64,000 nt of DNA from Streptomyces cyaneus (GTDB lineage Bacteria; Actinomycetota; Actinomycetes; Streptomycetales; Streptomycetaceae): contig NZ_RQJW01000005.1 in NCBI RefSeq assembly GCF_004028635.1, positions 186,001 through 250,000 on the forward strand, in the 5' to 3' direction. A program made the position numbers and the translations under genes. Of this stretch, positions 42,785-51,257 are shown piece after piece (within the stretch, counting starts at the first letter, position 1; every line of letters begins with the position of its first letter). Below the pieces are notes generated by a model, which was not told the DNA's origin, did not search any database, and saw only the letters and a program-made list of their open reading frames with translations.

Positions 42785-44286
42785 GCGGTCACCTCCGACT
42801 TGGCGTCCTTCTCGACCGGCACTCGCAGGAGTTCGTACTCCGCCAGATCCACCCGCCGCGTGGCCCGCCTGAACTCGGTCGTCGTACCGGGCCAGATGGT
42901 GCTGTTACGACCGTTGGCGTCGAGGTACCAACTCGTGCACCCGCCCGTGTTCCACACCGTCCGCTTCATCCGCTCCTGCACCCGCCGGTTCCAGGCGGCA
43001 ACGGCGCTCGGCCGCGCGTCGAGAGCCGCACGGCCTCCGAGGACGTTCAGCTGCCGTACGAAGTCGGCCATGTAGTTCAGCTGGGACTCGATCATCAGGA
43101 TCATGGACGAATTCCCGAGCCCCGTGTTGGGTCCGATGATCGTCATCCAGTTGGGGAACCCGGCGGCCGAGGCGCCCCGCAGCGACTCCATGCCGCCCTT
43201 CCACACCTCGGCGAGCGTCCTGCCCTCCGCGCCCACCACCCGCTCGGCGATGGGCATGTCGGTGACATGGAACCCGGTACCGAAGATGATCGCGTCGACC
43301 TCGGCCGCACTCCCGTCGGCGGCCACGACGGTCGAGCCGCGGACCTCGCTCAGCCCGCTGGCGACGACGTCCACATTGGGCCGGGCGAGCGCGGGGTAGT
43401 ACTCGCTGCTCAGCAGGATCCGCTTGCAGCCGATGCGGTAGTCGGGGGTGAGCTTGGCGCGCAGGGCGGGGTCCTTGATGGACCGGCCCATGTTGCGCTT
43501 GGCCAACTGCTCTACGAGGCCCAGCTGGTCGGGGTGCTTGGTGAACGCCTGCACCTGCAGCTCCCGGATGCCCCACAGCAGCCCGCGCCGCAGCTGCGCG
43601 GTGAAGGGCAGGGCCCGGTGCAGGGAGCGCTCGGCGCCGCTGATGGCGCGGTCGACGCGGGGCATGACCCAGGGCGGGGTGCGCTGGAAGAGCGTGAGCC
43701 GCTCGACCTCGGGCTGGACGGCCGGCACGATCTGGATGGCGGAGGCGCCGGTGCCGACCATGGCGACGCGCTTGCCGCGCAGGTCGTAGTCGTGGTCCCA
43801 GCGGGCGGAGTGGAAGACCTTCCCGGGGAAGGAGTCCAGGCCCGGGATGTCCGGGATCTTCGGGTCGGACAGCGGTCCGGTGGCGGAGACGACGAAGTCC
43901 GCGGACAGATTCCCCCCACTGGTCTCGATGTCCCAGCACAGCCGCTCGCCGTTCCAGGTCATCCGCTTCACCTCCGAGTCGAAGCGGATGTGGGGGCGAA
44001 GCCGGAAGACGTCCGTGACGTGCTCCAGGTAGGCGCGGATGTGCTGCTGTCCGGAGAAGGTGCGCGGCCAGTCGGGGTGGGGTGCGAAAGAGAAGGAGTA
44101 CAGATGGGACGGCACGTCGCACGCGCATCCCGGATAGCTGTTGTCCCGCCAGGTCCCGCCGACGCTGTCGGCCCGCTCCAGGACGACGAAGTCGGTGACG
44201 CCCTCGCGCCGCAGCCGTACGGCGGCCCCCAGCCCGCCGAACCCGGACCCGACCACCGCGACCCGCACATGCTCGCGTTCGGCCAT
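42781..44286 (-). CDS. FAD-dependent Baeyer-Villiger-type monooxygenase (MymA-like)
   Basis: 501 aa, ATG with GGAGGCACAGGC. The FAD motif is GSGFGGLG (13-20); the BVMO fingerprint FPGKVFHSARWD and the NADPH motif MVGTGASAIQ are present. The late FGTGFHVTD block also fits. It inserts oxygen into a ketone, or oxygenates a lipid aldehyde/amine, using NADPH and O2. The order monooxygenase-hydrolase-SDR is that of the start of the M. tuberculosis mymA operon, which acts in envelope lipid metabolism. All three genes overlap by 4 nt. Confidence 0.92.
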   Translation of the reverse strand: MAEREHVRVAVVGSGFGGLGAAVRLRREGVTDFVVLERADSVGGTWRDNSYPGCACDVPSHLYSFSFAPHPDWPRTFSGQQHIRAYLEHVTDVFRLRPHIRFDSEVKRMTWNGERLCWDIETSGGNLSADFVVSATGPLSDPKIPDIPGLDSFPGKVFHSARWDHDYDLRGKRVAMVGTGASAIQIVPAVQPEVERLTLFQRTPPWVMPRVDRAISGAERSLHRALPFTAQLRRGLLWGIRELQVQAFTKHPDQLGLVEQLAKRNMGRSIKDPALRAKLTPDYRIGCKRILLSSEYYPALARPNVDVVASGLSEVRGSTVVAADGSAAEVDAIIFGTGFHVTDMPIAERVVGAEGRTLAEVWKGGMESLRGASAAGFPNWMTIIGPNTGLGNSSMILMIESQLNYMADFVRQLNVLGGRAALDARPSAVAAWNRRVQERMKRTVWNTGGCTSWYLDANGRNSTIWPGTTTEFRRATRRVDLAEYELLRVPVEKDAKSEVTA

Positions 44287-44407
44287 GCCTGTGCCTCCAT
44301 GCTTCACCGGGAACTTCACCCCGGAACCGGAACCATGCCAGTGAACACTGGCGCAATGGGGAGAGTAGAGGAGGTCTGTACTGACCGGTAGGGGTCGGTC
44401 GAGGAAA

Positions 44408-44432
44408 ACCGGCGAGGAAAGTTACCGCCGGT
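44408..44432. promoter_or_regulatory. Candidate MerR operator
   Basis: ACCGGCG (44408-44414) and CGCCGGT (44426-44432) form a perfect inverted repeat with an 11-bp spacer in the divergent gap, 18 bp before the merR start and 120 bp before the monooxygenase start. Confidence 0.55.
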
Positions 44433-44450
44433 ACGACTTAAGGTTCCCAG

Positions 44451-45101
44451 GTGACCGAGAAGCGTGAATACCGGATGGAGGAGCTGGCCCGCGTGGCCGG
44501 CATCACGGTGCGCACCCTGCGCTTCTACCGCGAACGCAAGCTGATCCCGCCGCCCCGCCGCGAGGGCCGCATCGCCTGGTACGACGACCACCACCTGGCC
44601 CGCCTGCGCACGATCGCCGCCCTCCTGGAGCGCGGCCACACCCTCACCGGCATCGCGGAACTCGCCGAGGCCCTCGACCACGGCCGCGACGTCGCCGACC
44701 TCCTGGGCGTCGCCGCCCCCACCGAGGAGGAGCCGGTCCGCCTCACCCCCGAGGAACTCGCCTCCCGCTTCGAAGGCCAGGTCACCCCGGAGAACCTCGC
44801 CCTCGCCCTGGACCTCGGCTACCTCGGCACCGACGGCGACGAGATCGTCCACGTCAGCCGCAGCCTGCTGGACGTCTCCTCGGCCCTGGTCCGCGAGGGC
44901 ATCCCTCTCGCGGAGGTGCTGGCGGCGGGCAAGCGCGTCCGCGAACACGTCGACGACATCGCGGAGATGTTCGCCGACCTGGTACTGCGCTACGCCCACG
45001 CGAACGACCTCCAACGCCTGCGCCCCCTCGCCAGGAGCGTGGTGGAGGCGGAGCTGTCCTTGGCCTTGGACCGACAGCTGCGGAAGCAGGGCGAGCGGTA
45101 G
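44451..45101 (+). CDS. MerR-family transcriptional regulator
   Basis: 216 aa from a GTG. The winged HTH YRMEELARVAGITVRTLRFYRERKLIPPP and wing RIAWYDDHHLARLR (8-55) are clear. The C-terminal domain (about 100-216) has no metal cysteines, so it should bind an organic effector. It diverges from the monooxygenase operon and is the obvious regulator of it. It ends directly in copy C of the dispersed repeat. Confidence 0.92.
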   Translation: MTEKREYRMEELARVAGITVRTLRFYRERKLIPPPRREGRIAWYDDHHLARLRTIAALLERGHTLTGIAELAEALDHGRDVADLLGVAAPTEEEPVRLTPEELASRFEGQVTPENLALALDLGYLGTDGDEIVHVSRSLLDVSSALVREGIPLAEVLAAGKRVREHVDDIAEMFADLVLRYAHANDLQRLRPLARSVVEAELSLALDRQLRKQGER

Positions 45102-45175
45102 CGCCCTGAAGGGGCGCGGGGAACTGCGCGACCAGCCACGATGGCGCCGCAGACAACCGACGACACATCGCGGCG
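45101..45175 (+). repeat. Dispersed intergenic repeat, copy C
   Basis: It starts at the merR stop codon: GCGCCC-tgaag-GGGCGC hairpin (45101-45117), then the core GGGGCGCGGGGAACTGCGCG, ACCAGCC, and the second block CGACGACACATCGCGGC ending at 45175, both shared with copy A. It fills the gap between merR and exonuclease III. Confidence 0.88.
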
Positions 45176-45178
45176 GGC

Positions 45179-45982
45179 TCAACGGTCGTAGACAACCGTC
45201 ACCGGCGCATGATCCGACCACCGCTCGCCATGCGTCGCCGCCCGCTCGACGTACCCCTTGAGCGCCTTGGCGGCGAGCCCAGGCGTCGCGACCTGGTAGT
45301 CGATGCGCCAGCCGGTGTCGTTGTCGAAGGCACGCCCACGGTACGACCACCAGGAGTACGGCCCCTCGACATCCGGGTGCAGCGACCGCACGACGTCGAC
45401 GTAGCCGCCCGCGGTGGGGGCGAACACCTCGCCCAGCCACTCGCGCTCCTCCGGCAGGAAGCCGGAGTTCTTGGTGTTGCCGCGCCAGTTCTTCAGGTCG
45501 GCCTGCTGGTGGGCGATGTTCCAGTCGCCGCAGACGAGGACCTCGCGGCCGTCGGCGGCGGCACGCTCGCGCAGGTCCTTCAGATAGGCGAGGAACTCGC
45601 CCATGAAGCGGACCTTCTCGTCCTGCCGCTCGGTGCCGACCTCGCCGGAGGGGAGGTAGAGGGAGGCGACCGTCACACCGGGCAGGTCGGCCTCGACATA
45701 GCGGCCGCTGTCGTCGAACTCACTCGACCCGAAGCCGACCTGGATGCGGTCGGGCTCACGGCGGGTGTAGAGGGAGACACCGGCGCGCCCCTTGGCGGCG
45801 GCGGGGGCGTGCACGACATGCCATCCGTCGGGCGTACGCACCTGCTCCGGCAGCTGCTGCGGCTCCGCGCGCACCTCCTGCAGGCACAGCACATCGGCTT
45901 CGGTACCGGCGAGCCACTCCACGAAGCCCTTCTTCGCGGCGGCCCGCAGCCCGTTCACATTCACAGAGGTCACAGTGAGCAC
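45179..45982 (-). CDS. Exodeoxyribonuclease III
   Basis: 267 aa from a GTG. Endonuclease/exonuclease/phosphatase fold with all family motifs: SVNVNGLRAA, LCLQEVRAEP (metal Glu), GDWNIAH (Asp/Asn), WRIDYQ and the terminal ERWSDHAPV (catalytic His). It cuts 5' of abasic sites and removes 3' blocks in base-excision repair. It overlaps nothing and lies 77 bp from the divergent acetyltransferase gene. It converges on merR. Confidence 0.94.
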   Translation of the reverse strand: MLTVTSVNVNGLRAAAKKGFVEWLAGTEADVLCLQEVRAEPQQLPEQVRTPDGWHVVHAPAAAKGRAGVSLYTRREPDRIQVGFGSSEFDDSGRYVEADLPGVTVASLYLPSGEVGTERQDEKVRFMGEFLAYLKDLRERAAADGREVLVCGDWNIAHQQADLKNWRGNTKNSGFLPEEREWLGEVFAPTAGGYVDVVRSLHPDVEGPYSWWSYRGRAFDNDTGWRIDYQVATPGLAAKALKGYVERAATHGERWSDHAPVTVVYDR

Positions 45983-46059
45983 CCCGGCACCATACCGGCA
46001 CACTGGACGTTGTCCGATTCTGGAACCTCTTGATCTTGAATTGATATACGGTAACCAGC

Positions 46060-46536
46060 ATGCATATACGTCGCGTCTCCTTCGACCACCCCGACGCCGT
46101 CAAGCTCAACGACCAGGTGCAGGCCGAGTACGGCGTCCGCTACGGCGACGGCGGCGACGCCACGCTCCTCGCCCCGGCGGACTTCGAGCCGCCGAACGGC
46201 CTCTACCTGATCGCCTACGACGAGCTCGGCGCCCCTGTCGCCTCCGGCGGCTGGCGTTCCCAGGACGAGAACGGCGAGGGCAACGCGGACGGGGACGCCG
46301 AGCTCAAGCGGATGTACGTCGTCGAGCAGATGCGCGGGCGGGGCCTGGCAAGACGTGTCCTGGCCGCGCTGGAGGAGGACGCGCGGGCGGCGGGCCGCAT
46401 CCGCATGGTGCTGGAGACCGGCGCCAAGCAGCCGGAGGCGGTGGCGCTGTACACGTCCAGCGGGTACGAGCCGTGCGAGAAGTTCGGCTACTACCGCTTC
46501 CATGAGCTGAGCCTGTGTTACGCCAAGGCGCTGTGA
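46060..46536 (+). CDS. GNAT-family N-acetyltransferase
   Basis: 158 aa from an ATG. The acetyl-CoA loop is RMYVVEQMRGRGLARRVLAALEE (Q/RxxGxG/A pattern), followed by MVLETGAKQPEAVALYTSSGYEP. The substrate is unknown. The upstream TTGAATTGATATACGG is unusually AT-rich for this DNA and probably holds the promoter. It ends 4 bp from the convergent MFS gene. Confidence 0.9.
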   Translation: MHIRRVSFDHPDAVKLNDQVQAEYGVRYGDGGDATLLAPADFEPPNGLYLIAYDELGAPVASGGWRSQDENGEGNADGDAELKRMYVVEQMRGRGLARRVLAALEEDARAAGRIRMVLETGAKQPEAVALYTSSGYEPCEKFGYYRFHELSLCYAKAL

Positions 46537-46540
46537 GCGG

Positions 46541-47773
46541 TCAGCTCCGTGGGGCGTTGATGCGGTAGACGTCCCGCACGCAGAGGTTGAGGACGGCGGA
46601 GGCGACGACGAGCCCGGCACACGCCACCAGCACCGTCCGGTTGTCCCAGGTGCCGGCCGCGAGGGCGGTCAGCAGATAGCCGAGCGGAATCGCAAGCCGC
46701 TCCCCGACACTGTTGAACGCGCTCATGCGCCCCAACTCGCCCTGCGGCACATGCTGCTGGAAAGCGGTCGTCCACGCGACGATCGCCACGTCCAGCCCGA
46801 TGCCCGCGAGCAGGGCGGTCAACAGCAGCCAGGGCAGCGGCAGTCCCCAGCCCATGACTAGCAGGGGGCCGGCCATGGGCAGACAGGCCGCGACGGCCAC
46901 CGCGAGCAGCCGGTACGGCCGCCAGCGCAGACACACCACCGTCCCGGCCAGCAGCCCCGCCGCGAACGCCCCCTGCACAAGGCCCCAGTCACGCGCCCCG
47001 GCGTACCGCTCCGCCGCGACGACCGGCCCCAGCAGTTGGAACCCCGCCAGCCACGCGGCGACAAGGACGGTCCCCGCGACCGTGTACGTCCACAACCAGG
47101 TCCGCGACCAGAAGCCGGCCCACCCCTCCCGCAGATCGCTCAGCACGCTGGTGACGGTGACCGGTGCGTCCAGGCGCAGCCCGAGCAGCAGAAGGGCGGC
47201 GACGGCGAAGGTGAGCGCGTCCCAGGCCAGCGCCCAGGCCGGGCCGCCGGCCGCGACAACGACCCCGCCGATCGCCGGACCGAGCACCTTGACCGCGTTA
47301 CTCGGCAGCCTGAGCAGGGCGTTGGCCTGCTGCAACTGCTCCGCGGGCACGATCTGGGCCACGGCCCCCTGAGCGGCGGGCACGGTGAAGGCCACCGCCG
47401 TCCCGGAGACGAAGCCGCAGACCGCGATGGAGACGGTCGTGGCATGCCCGGTGGCGACGACGGCCGCCAGGGCCCCCTGGGCGGCGGCCGCGAGCAGATT
47501 GCCGAGGAAGAGCAGTCGGCTGCGGGACACACGGTCCGCGAGCACCCCGCCCATGAGGAGGAAGGCGATCGTCGGAACGGTGTTCGTGGCCAGCACCACA
47601 CCGAGCGCCCCGGCTCCTCCACCCTGCTCGATCACGGAGTAGGCGAGCGCGAGGGGCGCCATCGCGGATCCGGTGGCGGAGATCAGACTGGCGGTCACGA
47701 ACCGCCGGAAGGCCGCGTTCCGCAGCGGCGTCGCCGTGCGCGTCGCCCGTAACCGTGCGGCGGCCTTCTCCAC
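46541..47773 (-). CDS. MFS permease (enterobactin-exporter-like MFS_3)
   Basis: 410 aa from a GTG (VEKAAARLRATRT) with a G-rich ribosome site very close upstream; an in-frame start at 47833 would run through the tRNA terminator and is rejected. About twelve hydrophobic helices, with the first-half motif GGVLADRVSRSRLL and second-half GMSRL-like LGRMSAFNSVGERLA. It is related to the MFS_3 family that exports siderophores and macrolides. Substrate is unknown. Its promoter must lie inside or beside the tRNA terminator. Confidence 0.88.
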   Translation of the reverse strand: MEKAAARLRATRTATPLRNAAFRRFVTASLISATGSAMAPLALAYSVIEQGGGAGALGVVLATNTVPTIAFLLMGGVLADRVSRSRLLFLGNLLAAAAQGALAAVVATGHATTVSIAVCGFVSGTAVAFTVPAAQGAVAQIVPAEQLQQANALLRLPSNAVKVLGPAIGGVVVAAGGPAWALAWDALTFAVAALLLLGLRLDAPVTVTSVLSDLREGWAGFWSRTWLWTYTVAGTVLVAAWLAGFQLLGPVVAAERYAGARDWGLVQGAFAAGLLAGTVVCLRWRPYRLLAVAVAACLPMAGPLLVMGWGLPLPWLLLTALLAGIGLDVAIVAWTTAFQQHVPQGELGRMSAFNSVGERLAIPLGYLLTALAAGTWDNRTVLVACAGLVVASAVLNLCVRDVYRINAPRS

Positions 47774-47792
47774 GCTCCCCCTCGGACATAAC

Positions 47793-47830
47793 AAAGATCC
47801 CGCCCGATCAACCGATCGGACGGGATCTTT
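47793..47830 (-). terminator. Terminator of tRNA-Ala
   Basis: AAAGATCCCG (47793-47802) pairs with CGGGATCTTT (47821-47830); after one mismatch, CCGATC/GATCGG continue the stem around an AACC loop. It lies 34 bp past the tRNA 3' end. Confidence 0.88.
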
Positions 47831-47863
47831 CAACTCCCAAGTTCCCTTGGAAAGTTGTTGCGG

Positions 47864-47937
47864 TGGACCTGAGGGGATTTGAACCCCTGGCCCCCTCGAT
47901 GCGAACGAGGTGCGCTACCGGACTGCGCCACAGGCCC
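47864..47937 (-). tRNA. tRNA-Ala(CGC)
   Basis: 74 nt. The acceptor GGGCCTG pairs with CAGGTCC (one G-T), the D-arm reads GCGCAGTCCGGTAGCGC, the anticodon arm CCTCG-TTCGCAT-CGAGG has anticodon CGC, and the T-arm is AGGGG-TTCAAAT-CCCCT. The discriminator is A. The genome continues CCG, so the terminal CCA is not encoded in full. It reads GCG alanine codons, which are common in this GC-rich coding. Confidence 0.96.
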
Positions 47938-48006
47938 TTGCAACGAGTGAAACTTTAGCACCCCGATCGGCCTGCTTGGAAATCCGTTCCCGCCCCGGCC
48001 GGGCGG

Positions 48007-49326
48007 CTACTCGTTGGCCGCGCGGGGGCGGTCACCGTCCTCGTACTGGTCGAACAGTGGCGTACGGCCCCGCTCGCGCGCCCGGCGGGCGGAAGCGGCC
48101 CGGCGGGCGTCGCTACGACCGCCCCCCTCGGCCTTCTCCTCGTCGGGAGCCGCCTCGTCCGACTCGGCGCCCCGCGCGGAACCGTCCCGAGGCGCACCGC
48201 CGGAAGCAGAGCCTGCCTCGGCCCCCGCATCCCGGTCCCGCCCGACGGAGCTCGACCGTGCCGAGCTCCACGCGTCCGGCGCGCCGAGATCCACGTCGGG
48301 GGTGGCCCGCGGAGCGACCGGCGCGGTCACATACGTCGGCAAGGGCACCGGAACCGGCTCCCAGCTGTCCCCGTGCCCCGGCCGCCGCTGCCGCTCGCGC
48401 TGCTGATCGACCCACTCGGCGTGATCGGTCTGCTCGACGAGCGCACGCCGGTCCGCGGCGAGCGCGGACATCCCGGTGTCCGTGCCTGGTTCGGGCCTCT
48501 CGTCGGGCTCGTCGATCCCGGCCCCGGTGTCGGTGGTGCCGCGCCGCCGGGACTGGCGCGCATGCTCGCGCAGCCGCTGCGCGGCGGCCTCGGCGCTGCG
48601 CCGGTCCATCTGGTACGCGAAGCGACGGCGCTCCTGGGAGCGCAGATACGCGATGTACCCGCTGAGCATCACGGCGGGTACGCCCGGCGCCCACAGGAAG
48701 GCGAGCCCGCCGACCGCGGCGACGATCGCGCCGAGGGTGAAGGCGAGGAAGAGTACGACGGTGGTGCGCCTACGGCGCGCCAGCACCTTCAAGCGCCGCG
48801 CCCGTGCCGCGGCCGCCTCGTCCGAAGGGGGACGCCGGGCCGCGGGCACGCGTTTGCGCGCGCTGTCCGCCGGGCCGGAGCCCGATTCGGGCGCGGGTGC
48901 GCCTACTCGTTCCGGTGCGCCTGCGCGTTCCGGTGCGGGTGCGCCGACGCGCTCCGGTGCCGACTTGGCCGCTGGCTCGCGGGGGGATTCACGCGCCGGC
49001 TCCGGGCGCCCCGGTGCCTGAGCCTGAACCGTCGCCTGGGTCTGCGGACGGGTCGGAGGCATGGCGAAGGCCCGGACGTCCACCGACTCGGTGACGTCGC
49101 CCGGGTCATCGGCGCTGGGCTCCCCCTCGTCGGTGGAGCGCGCGCGCAGGTCCTTGGCGTACCGGCGCTCCATCCCCGCCCGTCCGGACAGCAACCGGAT
49201 GGCTGTGCTGAAGCGTTCCGTCGGACGGGCCTCGTTCAGCTCGTCCTGCCTACGGAGCCACATCGGCACCAAGTAGGCGGCCCAGGCCCCGACAATGACT
49301 GCGTAGATGAGGCCGCTGCTGCTCAC
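48007..49326 (-). CDS. sepX: SepX/GlpR-type membrane protein of cell division
   Basis: 439 aa from a GTG. An N-terminal TM (5-23, GLIYAVIVGAWAAYLVPMWL), the conserved RRQDELNEARPTERFSTAIRLL segment, a long disordered Pro/Glu/Ala region, a central TM pair (about 195-230), then an Arg-rich helix and a disordered tail. This layout and its place after galU-moeA/glp-rimJ match SepX of Streptomyces and its corynebacterial homologue GlpR, the membrane receptor of the gephyrin-like Glp, needed for normal septation and sporulation (family knowledge). No enzymatic motif is present. The APERVGAPAPERAGAPERV region is an internal repeat. Confidence 0.82.
   Translation of the reverse strand: MSSSGLIYAVIVGAWAAYLVPMWLRRQDELNEARPTERFSTAIRLLSGRAGMERRYAKDLRARSTDEGEPSADDPGDVTESVDVRAFAMPPTRPQTQATVQAQAPGRPEPARESPREPAAKSAPERVGAPAPERAGAPERVGAPAPESGSGPADSARKRVPAARRPPSDEAAAARARRLKVLARRRRTTVVLFLAFTLGAIVAAVGGLAFLWAPGVPAVMLSGYIAYLRSQERRRFAYQMDRRSAEAAAQRLREHARQSRRRGTTDTGAGIDEPDERPEPGTDTGMSALAADRRALVEQTDHAEWVDQQRERQRRPGHGDSWEPVPVPLPTYVTAPVAPRATPDVDLGAPDAWSSARSSSVGRDRDAGAEAGSASGGAPRDGSARGAESDEAAPDEEKAEGGGRSDARRAASARRARERGRTPLFDQYEDGDRPRAANE
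48893..48962 (-). repeat. In-gene repeat in the disordered region of sepX
   Basis: The unit CTCGTTCCGGTGCGC recurs in slightly varied form between about 48893 and 48962, encoding APERVGAPAPERAGAPERVGAPAP. It is low-complexity coding DNA. Confidence 0.65.
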
Positions 49327-49523
49327 GCCTCACACGGTAGAGGGGTTTGCGTGAGGCCATCTGCCAATTGAGCCGGTGTGTCGCACGATCTGGCTGATAT
49401 TTCGAACTTTTTTTGTGACCGATGCGATCAGCAGCCCACCGAGGGCGGGAATTTAATGCCCCGAGCCGGTCATCCTGCGATCAATTTCGAACACTTATTC
49501 AATTTCCGGGGCTCCCTTCCCGG

Positions 49524-50159
49524 CTACGCGGGATTGCCCTGGGTGTTCTGCGGGTTCGTGTGCGGTGTCTGCTGCGAGACTGCCCGGTGCCAGCGGCTCA
49601 GCAACCCTTCCGGCACCTCTTCCGCCGTGAGCGCGAAGACGAGATGGTCCCGCCAGGCTCCGTCGATGTGGAGATATCGCGGACGCAGCCCCTCCTCGCG
49701 GAATCCGAGTTTCTCCACGACCCGGCGGCTCGGGCGGTTCTCGGGGCGAATGCAGACCTCGATGCGGTGCAGACCGACGGTGCGGAAACAGTGGTCCACG
49801 ACGAGCGCCACGGCGGTCGGCATCACCCCGCGGCCCGCCACCGCCTCGTCCACCCAGTACCCGACGTGCCCCGAACACATCGAGCCCCAGGTGATACCGG
49901 CGACCGTCAACTGCCCGACCAGCCGCCCCTGGTACTCGATGACGAACGGGAGCATCCGGCCCGAGTTCGCCTCGGACCGCAGATGCCGGACCATCTGGCG
50001 GTAGGTCGGCCGGTGCGCGATCGGCCCGCTGGGGGTGGGCGGCGGAATGGTCGCCTCCCAGGGGCGCAGCCAGTCCCGGTTGCGCCGGTTGACCTCGCGC
50101 CAGGCCCGTTGGTCGCGCAGCTTTATCGGCCGGAGGACGACATCTCCGTCCCCCAGCAC
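49524..50159 (-). CDS. RimJ-type GNAT acetyltransferase
   Basis: 211 aa from the first GTG (MLGDGDVVLRPIK). The true start may be a CTG at 50183 overlapping the mog stop, which would add MNSPSWPV as in relatives. The GNAT domain shows VGQLTVAGITWGS, YWVDEAVAGRGVMPTAVALVVDHCF and the C-terminal IEVCIRPENRPSRRVVEKLGF signature of RimJ/RimL (ribosomal-protein Ala/Ser N-acetyltransferases). It is conserved between moeA/glp and glpR/sepX in actinobacteria. A less GC-rich 197-bp gap then precedes sepX. Confidence 0.88.
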   Translation of the reverse strand: MLGDGDVVLRPIKLRDQRAWREVNRRNRDWLRPWEATIPPPTPSGPIAHRPTYRQMVRHLRSEANSGRMLPFVIEYQGRLVGQLTVAGITWGSMCSGHVGYWVDEAVAGRGVMPTAVALVVDHCFRTVGLHRIEVCIRPENRPSRRVVEKLGFREEGLRPRYLHIDGAWRDHLVFALTAEEVPEGLLSRWHRAVSQQTPHTNPQNTQGNPA

Positions 50160-50179
50160 GACGGGCCAGGATGGGCTGT

Positions 50180-50680
50180 TCAGCTCGCACCCCCACTGCT
50201 GGGTCTGGGGTGGTCGCCGCCGCGGATCTGGTCGACGGCGTGGATCAGAAGGGGCTCCAGGACGGCCAGGCCGTCCTTCACCCCGCCGCTGGAACCGGGC
50301 AGATTGACGATCAGTGTGCGCCCGGCGACTCCGGCGAGCCCTCGGGACAGCGCCGCCGTGGGTACCTTCTCCCGTCCGAACGCCCTGATTGCCTCGGGAA
50401 TGCCCGGCACCTCGAAGTCGAGGACAGCGCGGGTCGCCTCGGGCGTGCGGTCGGTCGGCGAGATGCCCGTGCCGCCCGTGGTCACGATGACGTCGTACCC
50501 GGCGTCCACACCGGCGCGCAGGGCGGCGCCGACCGGGTCTCCGTCGGGCACGACCTGCGGTCCCTCGACGTCGAAGCCGAAGCCCTTCAGGCCCTCGGCG
50601 ATCAGCGGGCCGCCCTTGTCCTCGTAGATCCCCGCGGCAGCCCGGTTGGAGGCGGTGACGACCAGAGCGCGATACGTCAT
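50180..50680 (-). CDS. mog: Molybdopterin adenylyltransferase (MogA/MoaB)
   Basis: 166 aa; its ATG overlaps the moaC stop (ATGA). MoaB/Mog domain: TASNRAAAGIYEDKGGPLI, TTGGTGISPTDRTPEAT and LPGSSGGVKDGLAVLEP with the AMP and molybdopterin-binding GG/TD residues. It activates molybdopterin by adenylation before MoeA inserts molybdate. It belongs to the galU-moeA-moaC-mog-rimJ operon. Confidence 0.93.
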   Translation of the reverse strand: MTYRALVVTASNRAAAGIYEDKGGPLIAEGLKGFGFDVEGPQVVPDGDPVGAALRAGVDAGYDVIVTTGGTGISPTDRTPEATRAVLDFEVPGIPEAIRAFGREKVPTAALSRGLAGVAGRTLIVNLPGSSGGVKDGLAVLEPLLIHAVDQIRGGDHPRPSSGGAS

Positions 50681-51171
50681 GCCCGACTCCAGTCGCCCGA
50701 CTTGCCGCCCGTCTTCTCCTCGACCCGTACGTCCGTGATGACCGCTCCCTTGTCGACCGCCTTGACCATGTCGATCACGGTGAGCGCGGCGACGGAGACG
50801 GCGGTGAGGGCCTCCATCTCGACGCCCGTGCGGTCCGTGGTCTTCACGGTGGCCAGGATCTCCACGGCGTCGTCCGCGACCGACAGATCCAGTTTCACAC
50901 CGGACACCGACAACGGGTGGCACAGCGGAATCAGGTCCGGGGTGCGCTTGGCGCCCATGATGCCCGCGATGCGCGCGGTGGCGAGGGCATCGCCCTTGGG
51001 GACGCCTTCACCGCGCAGCAGCTCGATCACGCGGGGTGAGACGAGGACCCGGCCGCTGGCGCGGGCGGTGCGGGCGGTCACGTCCTTCTCCGAGACGTCG
51101 ACCATGCGGGCCGCGCCCGCGTCGTCGATGTGCGTGAGTCGGTCCTGCGTGGGTCGGTCCTGCATGCTCAT
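50677..51171 (-). CDS. moaC: Cyclic pyranopterin monophosphate synthase
   Basis: 164 aa, ATG. DDAGAARMVDVSEKDVTARTA at the start, IMGAKRTPDLIPLCHPL, and the catalytic ...DRTGVEMEALTAVSVAALTVIDMVKA with Asp/Lys (KAVDKGAVI) define MoaC. With MoaA it turns GTP into cyclic pyranopterin phosphate, the first step of molybdenum cofactor synthesis. MoaA is not in this window. It overlaps mog by 4 nt. Confidence 0.95.
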   Translation of the reverse strand: MSMQDRPTQDRLTHIDDAGAARMVDVSEKDVTARTARASGRVLVSPRVIELLRGEGVPKGDALATARIAGIMGAKRTPDLIPLCHPLSVSGVKLDLSVADDAVEILATVKTTDRTGVEMEALTAVSVAALTVIDMVKAVDKGAVITDVRVEEKTGGKSGDWSRA

Positions 51172-51257
51172 GCTCGTGTGGCGCTCCCGGTCCGGGCCCG
51201 TCGCGGTGCGGCGCACGGGCCTGCTGTGCGCGACACGGTACCGCGGGCCAGGGCCTC

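Noticed and set aside
46541..47833. MFS start at 47833
   Set aside because: That reading frame runs through the tRNA-Ala terminator hairpin and gives a non-conserved N-terminus.
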